Shown here: piece after piece, positions 17,224 to 24,568 of the stretch
Layout: every line of letters starts with the position of its first letter
Position numbering within the stretch: position 1 is the stretch's first letter
NCBI RefSeq assembly: GCF_000429525.1
Contig: NZ_AUCA01000001.1
Location: 62,001-126,000 of the forward strand
Reading direction: 5' to 3'
Length of the DNA: 64,000 nt
Origin: Alicyclobacillus contaminans DSM 17975
Lineage (GTDB): Bacteria > Bacillota > Bacilli > Alicyclobacillales > Alicyclobacillaceae
The notes under the pieces: generated by a model
The model's input: only the letters and a program-made list of their open reading frames with translations
Database searches by the model: none
Told to the model about the DNA's origin: nothing
Position numbers and translations under genes: made by a program

Positions 17224-18078
17224 TCAGTGGTTCGGCTGCAATAACGGCTCCAGTTCAGCGCGTTCCGCAGGCTTCAGATACACCGTCTGATCCGGACCGG
17301 GGAATTGGCCTGTGGCCACGTCTTGCACGTAGGATTTTGCCGCCTGCACAATGGTGCTGGCCAAGGTTGCGTACTGTTTATTGTGCTTGGGAATGTAGCC
17401 CGAAGTGTAACCCATCATATCGTGAAACACGAGAACCTGTCCGTCGCATCCCGCGCCGGCGCCAATGCCGATGGTGGGAATGGTGAGCCGCTTAGTGATG
17501 GCTTCCGCGACTTCGGCGGGAACCGCCTCGAGCACCACCGCGAAGGCGCCCGACTGTTCCAGCGCGGTCACCGCGTCCAGCATGCGTTCCACCTCCGGCA
17601 GCTTGCGGCCTTGGACTGCAAAACCGCCCAACGCATGCACACTCTGCGGCGTCAAACCCACATGCGCCATGACGGGGATGCCGGCCTGAACCAGGCGGTG
17701 CACGGTGTCCGCCAATTCAGCGCCGCCCTCCATTTTCACAGCGTGGGCGCCGCCTTCCTGCATCAGTCGGCCGGCGTTCCGCAGGGTGGTTTCGATGGAA
17801 ATCTGATTGGACAGAAACGGCATGTCGGCCACAACCAATGGGCGTGTGACCGCGCGGGTGACCATTCTCGTGTGATAAAGGATGTCGTCCAAGGTGACCG
17901 GCACCGTGGTGGACTGGCCCTGAACCACCATGCCCAACGAGTCGCCCACGAGCAGTGCGTGCACGCCCGCTTCCTCCAGCAGCTTGGCGGTCGGATAATC
18001 GTAGGCCGTCACCATGGCAATTTTCTCGCCGGCCTGTTTCATGTTGAGAAACGTTCGTACCGTGACGGATTTCGCCAC
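17224..18078 (-). CDS. panB: 3-methyl-2-oxobutanoate hydroxymethyltransferase
   Basis: Ketopantoate hydroxymethyltransferase, which adds a one-carbon unit from methylene-tetrahydrofolate to 2-oxoisovalerate, the first committed step to pantothenate. It has 284 residues. Conserved parts are VTAYDYPTAKLLEEAG, LVGDSLGMVVQG, HAVKMEGG, MAHVGLTPQS, IGIGAGAGCDGQ and YTSGYIPK. GTG 18078 is chosen (MAKSVTVRTF) with GGGGGG about 10 bases upstream; the longer open frame overlaps the preceding gene. It begins 2 bases after the DUF2520 stop, implying one transcript and coupled translation. Confidence 0.96.
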   Translation of the reverse strand: MAKSVTVRTFLNMKQAGEKIAMVTAYDYPTAKLLEEAGVHALLVGDSLGMVVQGQSTTVPVTLDDILYHTRMVTRAVTRPLVVADMPFLSNQISIETTLRNAGRLMQEGGAHAVKMEGGAELADTVHRLVQAGIPVMAHVGLTPQSVHALGGFAVQGRKLPEVERMLDAVTALEQSGAFAVVLEAVPAEVAEAITKRLTIPTIGIGAGAGCDGQVLVFHDMMGYTSGYIPKHNKQYATLASTIVQAAKSYVQDVATGQFPGPDQTVYLKPAERAELEPLLQPNH

Positions 18079-18079
18079 A

Positions 18080-18952
18080 TCACATACCCCCCAGAATGTT
18101 TTCAAAACGATGGCGGAGTGTCTCTCGCGCGGTTGGCGTGAGACTTCCCTTGCTGAAGGCCACGTCTGCCGTGGCCTTCCCCAGGGCAGCGTACACAGAG
18201 AGTGCGGTGGGGTTGTTCTGCAAAGCACGAAGATGCGCTTCGATGGTCGCGGTGTCTCCGCGTTCAATGGGGCCGGTCAACGCGTCCGGCAGACCCAGCG
18301 CCGACAAATTGTCCACAGCGCCCCGCAGGAGTGGCAACAGCGCGCGCAGTCCATCCGGCAGGCCGGATACTTCCGCAGCCACGGCGGCCAGTGCGACCAA
18401 CGCGTTGGATGCCAGTACAGCCGCGGCGTGATACGCCGGCCGCTGCTCCGGATCCATCGGAAGCGGGGTTCCACCCCAGGCGTGAATCCAGTCGCTGGCC
18501 ATCGCGACAGCGTTGGGATGGCCATCCAACGTGAAATGGATACCGCGGAACAGCGCTGCGCCCAACTCCGGGCGAGCGATGGTCTGCAGCGGATGCATGC
18601 ACAGCGCCGCGGCACCCAGCGACATGACGGGCCCAAGGGCGTTTGCAGAAAGCGATCCGGCGGTGTGCACCACCAGTTGTCCGCCGCGAATCCACCCCGT
18701 GTCCGCCAAAGTCTGTGCCATGGGTGTCACAGCCTTGTCGGGCACCGTGAGCAGGATCATCTCGGCGCGTCGCACTGCGTCGGAAAACGCTTCCAGAGGA
18801 ACCACCGGCACACCGGTCGCTTCCATAAACCGTTGACTAGCGGGCGTTCCACCGGTGCGAGCGCACGCGGCGATGGCGGTGTGCCCCAATTCCATCAGCG
18901 CAAGTGTCAGTGCAGTTCCCATTTTTCCGGGTCCGAGCACAGCAAAGTTCAA
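18080..18952 (-). CDS. Rossmann-fold/DUF2520 dehydrogenase-like protein
   Basis: A 290-residue protein with an N-terminal NAD(P)-binding fold (FAVLGPGKMGTALT) and a C-terminal helical DUF2520 region (AYHAAAVLASNALVALA). The fold is related to ketopantoate reductase and pyrroline-5-carboxylate reductase. Position as first gene before panB and panC makes it a candidate for the missing ketopantoate reductase step, but this is inference. TTG 18952 is preferred because GGAGGTG sits six bases before it; GTG 18961 overlaps that site. A structured leader precedes it. Confidence 0.82.
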   Translation of the reverse strand: MNFAVLGPGKMGTALTLALMELGHTAIAACARTGGTPASQRFMEATGVPVVPLEAFSDAVRRAEMILLTVPDKAVTPMAQTLADTGWIRGGQLVVHTAGSLSANALGPVMSLGAAALCMHPLQTIARPELGAALFRGIHFTLDGHPNAVAMASDWIHAWGGTPLPMDPEQRPAYHAAAVLASNALVALAAVAAEVSGLPDGLRALLPLLRGAVDNLSALGLPDALTGPIERGDTATIEAHLRALQNNPTALSVYAALGKATADVAFSKGSLTPTARETLRHRFENILGGM

Positions 18953-18980
18953 TATGGACACCTCCGTAGGAACTGCGAAC

Positions 18981-19086
18981 AGCCGTGCCTCTCACTCTCC
19001 GCGTCGGATGCGGGTGCCTGTCCGCTGTCTGCGCGAACAGGCTGAACCCGGAGATCCGGTTCGTTCAGAGATGTGAGTGCACGGCT
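18981..19086 (-). promoter_or_regulatory. structured 5' leader RNA of the DUF2520-panB-panC operon, possible riboswitch
   Basis: On the minus strand this 106-base stretch folds into a closed multi-branch structure. P1 pairs AGCCGTGC (19086-19079) with GCACGGCT (18988-18981), continued by CTCAC (19077-19073) with GTGAG (18995-18991). Inside are three hairpins. P2 (19068-19042) is CTGAAC, a bulged GAA, CCGG, loop ATCT, CCGG, GTTCAG. P3 (19041-19017) has nine pairs and loop GCAGACA. P4 (19013-18999) pairs CCGC with GCGG. A sigma-A-like promoter lies immediately upstream and the ribosome site of DUF2520 begins about 14 bases downstream. A pan RNA motif is known in front of panB genes; I could not confirm a match. 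Confidence 0.55.
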
Positions 19087-19088
19087 CC

Positions 19089-19117
19089 ATTGTAGCAAAA
19101 CGCGGGTGGGGAACCAA
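19089..19117 (-). promoter_or_regulatory. promoter of the DUF2520-panB-panC operon
   Basis: On the minus strand TTGGTT (19117-19112) and TACAAT (19094-19089) are separated by 17 bases. The expected start of transcription falls within the first bases of the structured leader. Confidence 0.6.
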
Positions 19118-19127
19118 TCGCAAGGAG

Positions 19128-19799
19128 CTAGGGAGCCTGCCCCAACGCGTCGAAGATGGCCTGCTGCATCGCCTGGGCAATGACCCCATGCCCGTCATCG
19201 TTTGGGTGAATGGGACGGCAATACGGGGTGGCCAGGTCCTGTATTTGCCCGGTCCGATACCGCGCAATCCAGTTCGGTTCATGACCGCGGAACAGTGTGT
19301 ACAGGTTCACCACAGGAAAGTGAAATGCGGCGGCGGATTTCGCCAGGTGTTGATTGAAGCGCGTGATGGCAGCTTCCGCCAGAGATGCATTCGGCAGAGG
19401 GTTGTACAGGGAACCCACGACCACGTACGGCACGCGCCGCTCTCGCAACACCTCGAATACGGCGGCAAGCGCGCACGCAGAAGCGTCGACGGCGCGTGCC
19501 AACGCCTGCATGGGCGCGCGGTGGGTAAGCAATCCGTAGTAGCGCCGGCGCAAATCGTTTCCGCCAATCAACACGGTCGCCACGCGCACGTTGCGCCATG
19601 TCTCTGGTGTCATCTCGCGGCATGCGCGAAGCAGATTTGCGGTTGTCCAATAGGGACCGGCCACCGGTAACCATTCCGTGCAGATGGACTGAGATTTCAG
19701 CACGTTGGCCGTACAGGCCGCGAATCCGTTGCTCGGAACGGTTGCACCGACTCCCTTGGTGATGGAGTCGCCCAGTGCCAGATAGAGTGTCCGCGGCAC
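19128..19799 (-). CDS. SGNH/GDSL-family hydrolase
   Basis: A 223-residue esterase-like protein. Block I is LYLALGDSITKGVGA with the nucleophilic serine, block III GGNDLRRRYYG with the oxyanion asparagine, and block V HPNDDGHGVIAQAM with the catalytic aspartate and histidine. No signal peptide is evident from GTG 19799, chosen because AAGGGGAG lies six bases upstream. A short-chain ester, lipid or acetylated carbohydrate may be the substrate. It ends just before the promoter of the pan operon. Confidence 0.85.
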   Translation of the reverse strand: MPRTLYLALGDSITKGVGATVPSNGFAACTANVLKSQSICTEWLPVAGPYWTTANLLRACREMTPETWRNVRVATVLIGGNDLRRRYYGLLTHRAPMQALARAVDASACALAAVFEVLRERRVPYVVVGSLYNPLPNASLAEAAITRFNQHLAKSAAAFHFPVVNLYTLFRGHEPNWIARYRTGQIQDLATPYCRPIHPNDDGHGVIAQAMQQAIFDALGQAP

Positions 19800-19959
19800 A
19801 CCAAACTCCCCTTCGCTGGACAGCTGCGAGGGCTCACCGGCGCCTAGCAGCCCAAATGCGCCCAATCTGGACGTTTATCCCTAACTCCTATTTCCTAAAT
19901 TGCATTGACTAACAGTGTGTTTCTGAACACAACATCATCACCACAAGGAGTGAGCCTGC

Positions 19960-20091
19960 ATGTACGGTGTGTTTGGCGGTTATACGCGTTGGGCTGTTGT
20001 GTTCCTGATCATCTTTGTGCTGTTCTTCTTGTTGGTTCCGGGTTACGGTGCCACTACCACCACCTGTACCACAACCACCTCGGTGGTCTGA
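19960..20091 (+). CDS. YjcZ-like small membrane protein
   Basis: A 43-residue protein too short for most gene callers. It starts MYGVFGGYTRWAVV, has one membrane helix (about residues 11-29) and a Thr-rich tail ATTTTCTTTTSVV. The glycine/tyrosine start followed by one hydrophobic helix matches the YjcZ family of tiny sporulation-associated proteins, though the tail is unusual. AAGGAGTG lies 7 bases before the ATG. It stands alone between the SGNH gene and the oligopeptide transporter operon. A role in spores is inferred from the family. Confidence 0.65.
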   Translation: MYGVFGGYTRWAVVFLIIFVLFFLLVPGYGATTTTCTTTTSVV

Positions 20092-20373
20092 CCGGTGTTC
20101 TGATGCGCAGTGGCCGGACGCGTGCAACGCTTCCCGCCGAACCGGACATCGGTGCCGGAAATGACACGCCAGGTGTATGAAGCGGGTAGAACAGGTTTTC
20201 TCATCCTATGCACTCAGCCGCGGATTGGTCACTGGCAAGTACCATGAAATCCGCGGCCCGCGAAGGTGAACGGAGCCATGCGGTGAATCCAGCCAGGGTT
20301 CATTGCATGGCCATTTGTGTTGATTTCCGCACCGCTGAGCAACGGGGCCCGGAGACGACGGCCGCAAATGTGA

Positions 20374-20388
20374 ATTTATCTGAAAAGT
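20374..20388 (+). promoter_or_regulatory. CodY-like box
   Basis: ATTTATCTGAAAAGT differs at three positions from the CodY consensus AATTTTCWGAAAATT. A second, weaker core TTCAGAAAA follows at 20397-20405. CodY represses dpp/opp transport genes in B. subtilis when branched-chain amino acids and GTP are plentiful, so the location fits. Confidence 0.45.
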
Positions 20389-20431
20389 GTTTCTTATTCA
20401 GAAAACCAACAGATTATCCAAAATAAAATTG

Positions 20432-20460
20432 TTGACAGTTGACTATTAACTGCAAATAAT
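20432..20460 (+). promoter_or_regulatory. sigma-A-type promoter of the oligopeptide transporter operon
   Basis: TTGACA (20432-20437), a 17-base spacer and AATAAT (20455-20460). It implies a leader of about 130 bases before the first gene. Confidence 0.65.
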
Positions 20461-20600
20461 AGAGTCTGGCACAAGTCTTAAGAATATTTTTTGTTACAAA
20501 ACTTCACGTATGCCCCGTGGTTGGTCGTGCATGGAGGACAACGGGGTCATTTCCTGTCTGATACTTTCAACCGTATACACAGAGAGGACTGAGTTTTGGA

Positions 20601-21578
20601 ATGAGTGACGCGCTGCTGGAGATTTCCGACTTGCGTACGTCGTTCAAGTCGGAATCCGGGTACATGAATGCGGTCGCCGGTGTCAGCCTGTCGTTGCGGG
20701 CTGGGGAAACCGTCGGGCTGGTTGGTGAATCGGGGTGCGGAAAAAGCGTCACATCACTGTCCATCATGCAGCTGTTGCCGAAAACAGCAAAGGTGGAGGG
20801 CTCCATTCGGTTTCAGGGGAAGGACCTGCTGGCCATGAAGGAGCCGGATGTGCGAAAATTTCGCGGCAACGAAATTTCTATGATTTTTCAGGAGCCGATG
20901 ACCGCGCTCAATCCCGTGTTGCGCATCGGAGACCAAATTGCGGAACCGCTGCGGATGCACAAGAAGCTGTCCAAGCGAGAGTTGCATGACCGCGTGATTG
21001 AATTGCTCAAGCAGGTCGGCATTCCGCGCCCGGAACAGATTGTGAAGGAATATCCGCACCAGTTGTCCGGGGGAATGCGTCAGCGTGTGATGATTGCGAT
21101 GGCGATGGCGTGTGAGCCAAAGCTGTTGATTGCCGATGAACCGACCACGGCCCTGGATGTGACGGTCCAGGCTCAGATTCTCGATCTGCTGCGCGAGTTG
21201 CAGGCCAGGAACAACATGGCGCTGCTGCTCATCACCCATGATCTCGGCGTGGTGGCCGAGATGTGCGAACGCGTGATTGTGATGTATGCCGGAAAAGTGG
21301 TCGAGGAGGGAGATGTGCGGAGTGTCTTCCGTAATCCCCAGCATCCGTACACGTCGGGCCTGCTCAACTCCATACCCAAGTTGATCGGGGAGCGGGAGCG
21401 CCTTCAGCCGATTCGAGGCAACGTGCCGTCGCTGGCGAATATGCCGCCGGGGTGCCGGTTTGCGCCGCGTTGTCCGCATGCCAAAGACATCTGCCATACC
21501 AATCATCCTTCGTTACTGGATGTCGAGGCGGGGCACAAGGTGAGTTGCTGGATGGCTGAGGAGGTTGCGGCAAGATGA
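20601..21578 (+). CDS. oligopeptide/dipeptide ABC transporter ATP-binding protein (OppD/DppD)
   Basis: A 325-residue ATPase of the peptide/nickel import family, acting at the inner face of the membrane. Walker A is GESGCGKS, the signature is LSGGMRQRV, Walker B is [12 protein letters not shown] and the switch histidine is in LITHDLG. The C-terminal oligopeptide-transporter extension has the cysteine-rich [17 protein letters not shown]. It is first in a five-gene operon and its stop overlaps the next start by four bases. Substrate is oligo- or dipeptides by family; the distinction cannot be made from sequence. Confidence 0.93.
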   Translation: MSDALLEISDLRTSFKSESGYMNAVAGVSLSLRAGETVGLVGESGCGKSVTSLSIMQLLPKTAKVEGSIRFQGKDLLAMKEPDVRKFRGNEISMIFQEPMTALNPVLRIGDQIAEPLRMHKKLSKRELHDRVIELLKQVGIPRPEQIVKEYPHQLSGGMRQRVMIAMAMACEPKLLIADEPTTALDVTVQAQILDLLRELQARNNMALLLITHDLGVVAEMCERVIVMYAGKVVEEGDVRSVFRNPQHPYTSGLLNSIPKLIGERERLQPIRGNVPSLANMPPGCRFAPRCPHAKDICHTNHPSLLDVEAGHKVSCWMAEEVAAR

Positions 21579-22543
21579 GCGACGCATTGTTGACGGTTTC
21601 CAACTTGAAAAAATACTTTCCCATTCGAAAGGGCGTTCTTCGCCGAACGGTCGGTCACGTCAAAGCGGTCGACGACGTTTCCTTCACGGTGCAGAAGGGC
21701 GAAACGCTGGGGATTGTCGGTGAGTCCGGATGTGGCAAGTCCACCATGGGCCGGTCCATCCTTCGGTTGATTGAGCCCACCGGCGGCGAGGTCAAATTTG
21801 AAAATACCAATCTGACCAAGCTGTCCAAAGGCAGCCTGCGCACGCTGCGGCAAAAGATGCAGATTGTCTTTCAAGATCCGTACGCGTCGCTCAATCCCAA
21901 GTTCAAAATTGGAACCATTCTTGAACGGCCGATGCAGATTCACGGGCTGTACACGCCGGCGGAACGGCGCAAGCGCGTAGCCAGCCTGCTGGAGCGCTGC
22001 GGGCTCGACCCATCCGCCGCAGAGAAATATCCAAACGAGTTTTCCGGCGGGCAGCGCCAGCGCATCGGCATCGCTCGGGCGTTGACGTTGAACCCGAGCC
22101 TGATTGTCCTCGATGAACCGGTGTCCGCGTTGGACGTGTCAGTGCAATCCCAGATCATCAACCTGCTGGAAGACCTGCAGGAGGCGTTCTCGCTGACCTA
22201 TCTGTTCATTGCGCACGACCTCAGCGTGGTTCGGCACATCAGTGACCGGATTGCGGTGATGTACCTGGGGCAAACGATGGAATTGGCGGAGAGTCTGGAG
22301 CTGTTCGAGGCGCCTCTGCACCCGTATACGCAGGCGCTGTTGTCCGCCATCCCGGTGCCAGATCCGGACGTGAAACGCGAACGCATTCTGCTGCGCGGCG
22401 ATTTGCCAAGTCCGGCCAATCCGCCCGCCGGCTGTCCGTTCCATACGCGCTGCAAGGACGCGAAGGACATCTGCAAAACGAAAAAGCCGGTTTGGAAGGA
22501 AGTTCGGCCGGGACATCACGTGGCTTGCCACCTGTATTCGTAA
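21575..22543 (+). CDS. oligopeptide/dipeptide ABC transporter ATP-binding protein (OppF/DppF)
   Basis: The second ATPase of the heterodimer, 322 residues. Walker A is GESGCGKS, the signature [12 protein letters not shown], Walker [13 protein letters not shown], and the H-loop LFIAHDLS. It carries the same C-terminal cysteine segment ([17 protein letters not shown]). Translation is coupled to the preceding gene through an ATGA overlap. With the first ATPase it would energise the two permeases encoded downstream. Confidence 0.93.
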   Translation: MSDALLTVSNLKKYFPIRKGVLRRTVGHVKAVDDVSFTVQKGETLGIVGESGCGKSTMGRSILRLIEPTGGEVKFENTNLTKLSKGSLRTLRQKMQIVFQDPYASLNPKFKIGTILERPMQIHGLYTPAERRKRVASLLERCGLDPSAAEKYPNEFSGGQRQRIGIARALTLNPSLIVLDEPVSALDVSVQSQIINLLEDLQEAFSLTYLFIAHDLSVVRHISDRIAVMYLGQTMELAESLELFEAPLHPYTQALLSAIPVPDPDVKRERILLRGDLPSPANPPAGCPFHTRCKDAKDICKTKKPVWKEVRPGHHVACHLYS

Positions 22544-22569
22544 ACCGTGTGCGTGGGGAGGTACACTTC

Positions 22570-23475
22570 ATGAACAACGCAGTACTGGAGCCGTCCCTGT
22601 CACCGGCGGCAGGCACGGCTGTCAAACGCCGCATGTCGTTTTGGAGGTTCGCGAGGCGTTACCCGTCCGTGGTCGTCGGCGGTTTGATTGTGCTCATCAT
22701 GGTATTGATTGCTTTGTTTGCTCCGGTGTTGGCGCACTACGACCCAACAAGGCCGCTCAGCGACGGTCTGTCGCAGATGGGGGCGCCGCTGCCGCCCAAT
22801 CATAAGTATTGGCTCGGTACGGACACCGAAGGGCGCGACGTGTTCTCGCGCGTGCTCTACGGCGCGCGGGTGTCGCTCGAAGTCGGTTTCTTCGCCGGTC
22901 TCATCAGTCTCTTTATCGGCGCGCTGCTCGGCATTATCTCCGGTTACTTCGGAGGCTGGGTGGATATGGTCATCATGCGGCTGACCGACATGGTGTTGGC
23001 GTTCCCGTTCCTGCTCTTCGTCGTCGCTCTGGTGGCCGTGATGAAGCCCAGTGTCACCAACGTGTTCATCGCCATCGGCGTATTTGGCTGGGCACAGATG
23101 GCGCGCATCATTCGCGGCCAGGTTCTGGCGGTCAAGGAACTCGAGTACGTCCAGGCCGCGCGGTCCCTGGGCGCGTCCGCCTGGAACATCATCTTCAAAG
23201 AAGTGCTGCCCAACGTTATCACACCGGTCGTCATCTATCTTACCTTGGCCATCGGGCAGAACATTCTGCTGGAAGCATCGCTCAGTTTCCTCGGCTTCGG
23301 CGTTCAACCGCCCGAGCCCAGTTGGGGCAATATGATTCAGGAAGGCATGGCCTATTTCCAATTGGCGCCTTGGCTGATTTACGCGCCCGGTCTGATGCTG
23401 CTGATTACAACCATTGGATTCAACCTGCTTGGTGACGGCCTGCGCGACTGGCTCGATCCGAAGGTTGGACGGTAG
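22570..23475 (+). CDS. peptide ABC transporter permease (OppC/DppC)
   Basis: A 301-residue inner-membrane permease with about six helices. The N-terminus bears the OppC-type segment before helix 1 and the EAA loop reads EYVQAARSLGASAWNIIFKE. GTDTEGRDVFSRVLYGAR is the standard OppC/DppC periplasmic motif. ATG 22570 follows GGGGAGG. The C gene precedes the B gene, the reverse of the usual order. Confidence 0.92.
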   Translation: MNNAVLEPSLSPAAGTAVKRRMSFWRFARRYPSVVVGGLIVLIMVLIALFAPVLAHYDPTRPLSDGLSQMGAPLPPNHKYWLGTDTEGRDVFSRVLYGARVSLEVGFFAGLISLFIGALLGIISGYFGGWVDMVIMRLTDMVLAFPFLLFVVALVAVMKPSVTNVFIAIGVFGWAQMARIIRGQVLAVKELEYVQAARSLGASAWNIIFKEVLPNVITPVVIYLTLAIGQNILLEASLSFLGFGVQPPEPSWGNMIQEGMAYFQLAPWLIYAPGLMLLITTIGFNLLGDGLRDWLDPKVGR

Positions 23476-23490
23476 GAGGGAAGTTCCGCC

Positions 23491-24411
23491 ATGGCATCAT
23501 ACATCCTGCGCCGCTTCATCGGAGCCCTCGTGGTTCTGTTCGGCATCTCTGTCATCACCTTCATCATCGCATATGCGGCCCCGGGGGATCCGGCCCGCCT
23601 GATTGTCGGTGCGAAGGCGCCGCAGACGGTGGTGGACGCGGTGCGCCACAACCTCGGACTGGACCAGCCGCTGCCCATCCAGTACATTCACTACATCGGG
23701 CGGCTGTTGCACGGGGACCTGGGATTCTCGTACCACAACAACCTCCCGGTGGCTGAGTTGATTGGCCAACGCATTGGCAACACGGTGCAGTTGGCGCTCG
23801 CCAGCTGGATTGTGGAAGTGATTCTCGGACTGCCGCTCGGGATTTTCGGCGCTCTGTACCACCGCCGTACGGCCGACTACATCCTGTCGTTCCTGACCCT
23901 GGTCGGCATGTCCATGCCGGTATTCTGGTTTGGCATGTGGCTGATTCAGAACGTGGCCTATGGCCTTGGCATTCTGCCGCTCGGCGGCGTGGGCGGTATC
24001 TCCCACCTCATTCTGCCGGCCATCACGCTTGGCGTCACCAACATGGCGTTCTATCAGCGGCTCGTTAAGAGCTCGATGGTGGACGTCATGAGCCAGGACT
24101 ACATTCGGACGGCGCGCGCCAATGGAGTGCCCGCGCACCGGGTGGTCACCCGCCATGCGCTGAAGAATGGGCTTATCCCCGCGGTCACCTACGCCGGGAT
24201 GGACATCGCCCAGTTGTGCGGCGGCGTGGTGCTGACCGAGACGGTGTTCAATTACCAGGGGGTCGGCCAGTTGGCCTGGCAGTCCATTGAGAACCTGGAC
24301 TTCCCGGTGATTATGGCCACGGTCCTGATTGCTGCGGTGTTCGTGGTGGTCATGAACTTCATCGTGGATATTGTCTACTCGCTGATTGATCCGCGCATCA
24401 GCCTCAGCTGA
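23491..24411 (+). CDS. peptide ABC transporter permease (OppB/DppB)
   Basis: A 306-residue permease starting MASYILRRFIGALVVLFGIS, the classic OppB/DppB opening. The EAA-like loop is DYIRTARANGVPAHRVV and the C-terminus ends VYSLIDPRISL. GGAGGG precedes ATG 23491. It is followed by a strong hairpin and then the binding-protein gene. Confidence 0.93.
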   Translation: MASYILRRFIGALVVLFGISVITFIIAYAAPGDPARLIVGAKAPQTVVDAVRHNLGLDQPLPIQYIHYIGRLLHGDLGFSYHNNLPVAELIGQRIGNTVQLALASWIVEVILGLPLGIFGALYHRRTADYILSFLTLVGMSMPVFWFGMWLIQNVAYGLGILPLGGVGGISHLILPAITLGVTNMAFYQRLVKSSMVDVMSQDYIRTARANGVPAHRVVTRHALKNGLIPAVTYAGMDIAQLCGGVVLTETVFNYQGVGQLAWQSIENLDFPVIMATVLIAAVFVVVMNFIVDIVYSLIDPRISLS

Positions 24412-24432
24412 GCGCGTCGAAACAAGGCCGGT

Positions 24433-24459
24433 GCTCCCGGGGGAGACAAGCCCGGGAGC
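24433..24459 (+). repeat. hairpin between permease and binding-protein genes
   Basis: GCTCCCGGG (24433-24441) pairs perfectly with CCCGGGAGC (24451-24459) with a nine-base loop and no T-run. Hairpins here often protect or separate the highly expressed binding-protein message. Confidence 0.55.
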
Positions 24460-24568
24460 CGCGGCGAGAAAGGGGCGATGCCCGGCGGACGCACGTCCTG
24501 CCACAGCCATTTCTCCGCAAAATTGATAGATGATTCACAGACTTCAAGAGACAAGGGGAGGATATGTG

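Larger units (their letters stand above)
20092..20600. other. AT-richer regulatory region before the oligopeptide transporter operon
   Basis: About 510 bases without a convincing gene. It contains a 10-bp inverted repeat (GCCGCGGATT at 20217-20226, AATCCGCGGC at 20248-20257), two CodY-like boxes and a consensus promoter, all described separately. The segment 20370-20500 is far richer in A+T than its surroundings. A 72-codon open frame at 20208 lacks a ribosome site and family resemblance. Confidence 0.6.

Noticed and set aside
20208-20426. 72-codon open frame before the oligopeptide transporter operon
   Set aside because: No ribosome site, no family match, and it runs across an inverted repeat and CodY-like boxes.
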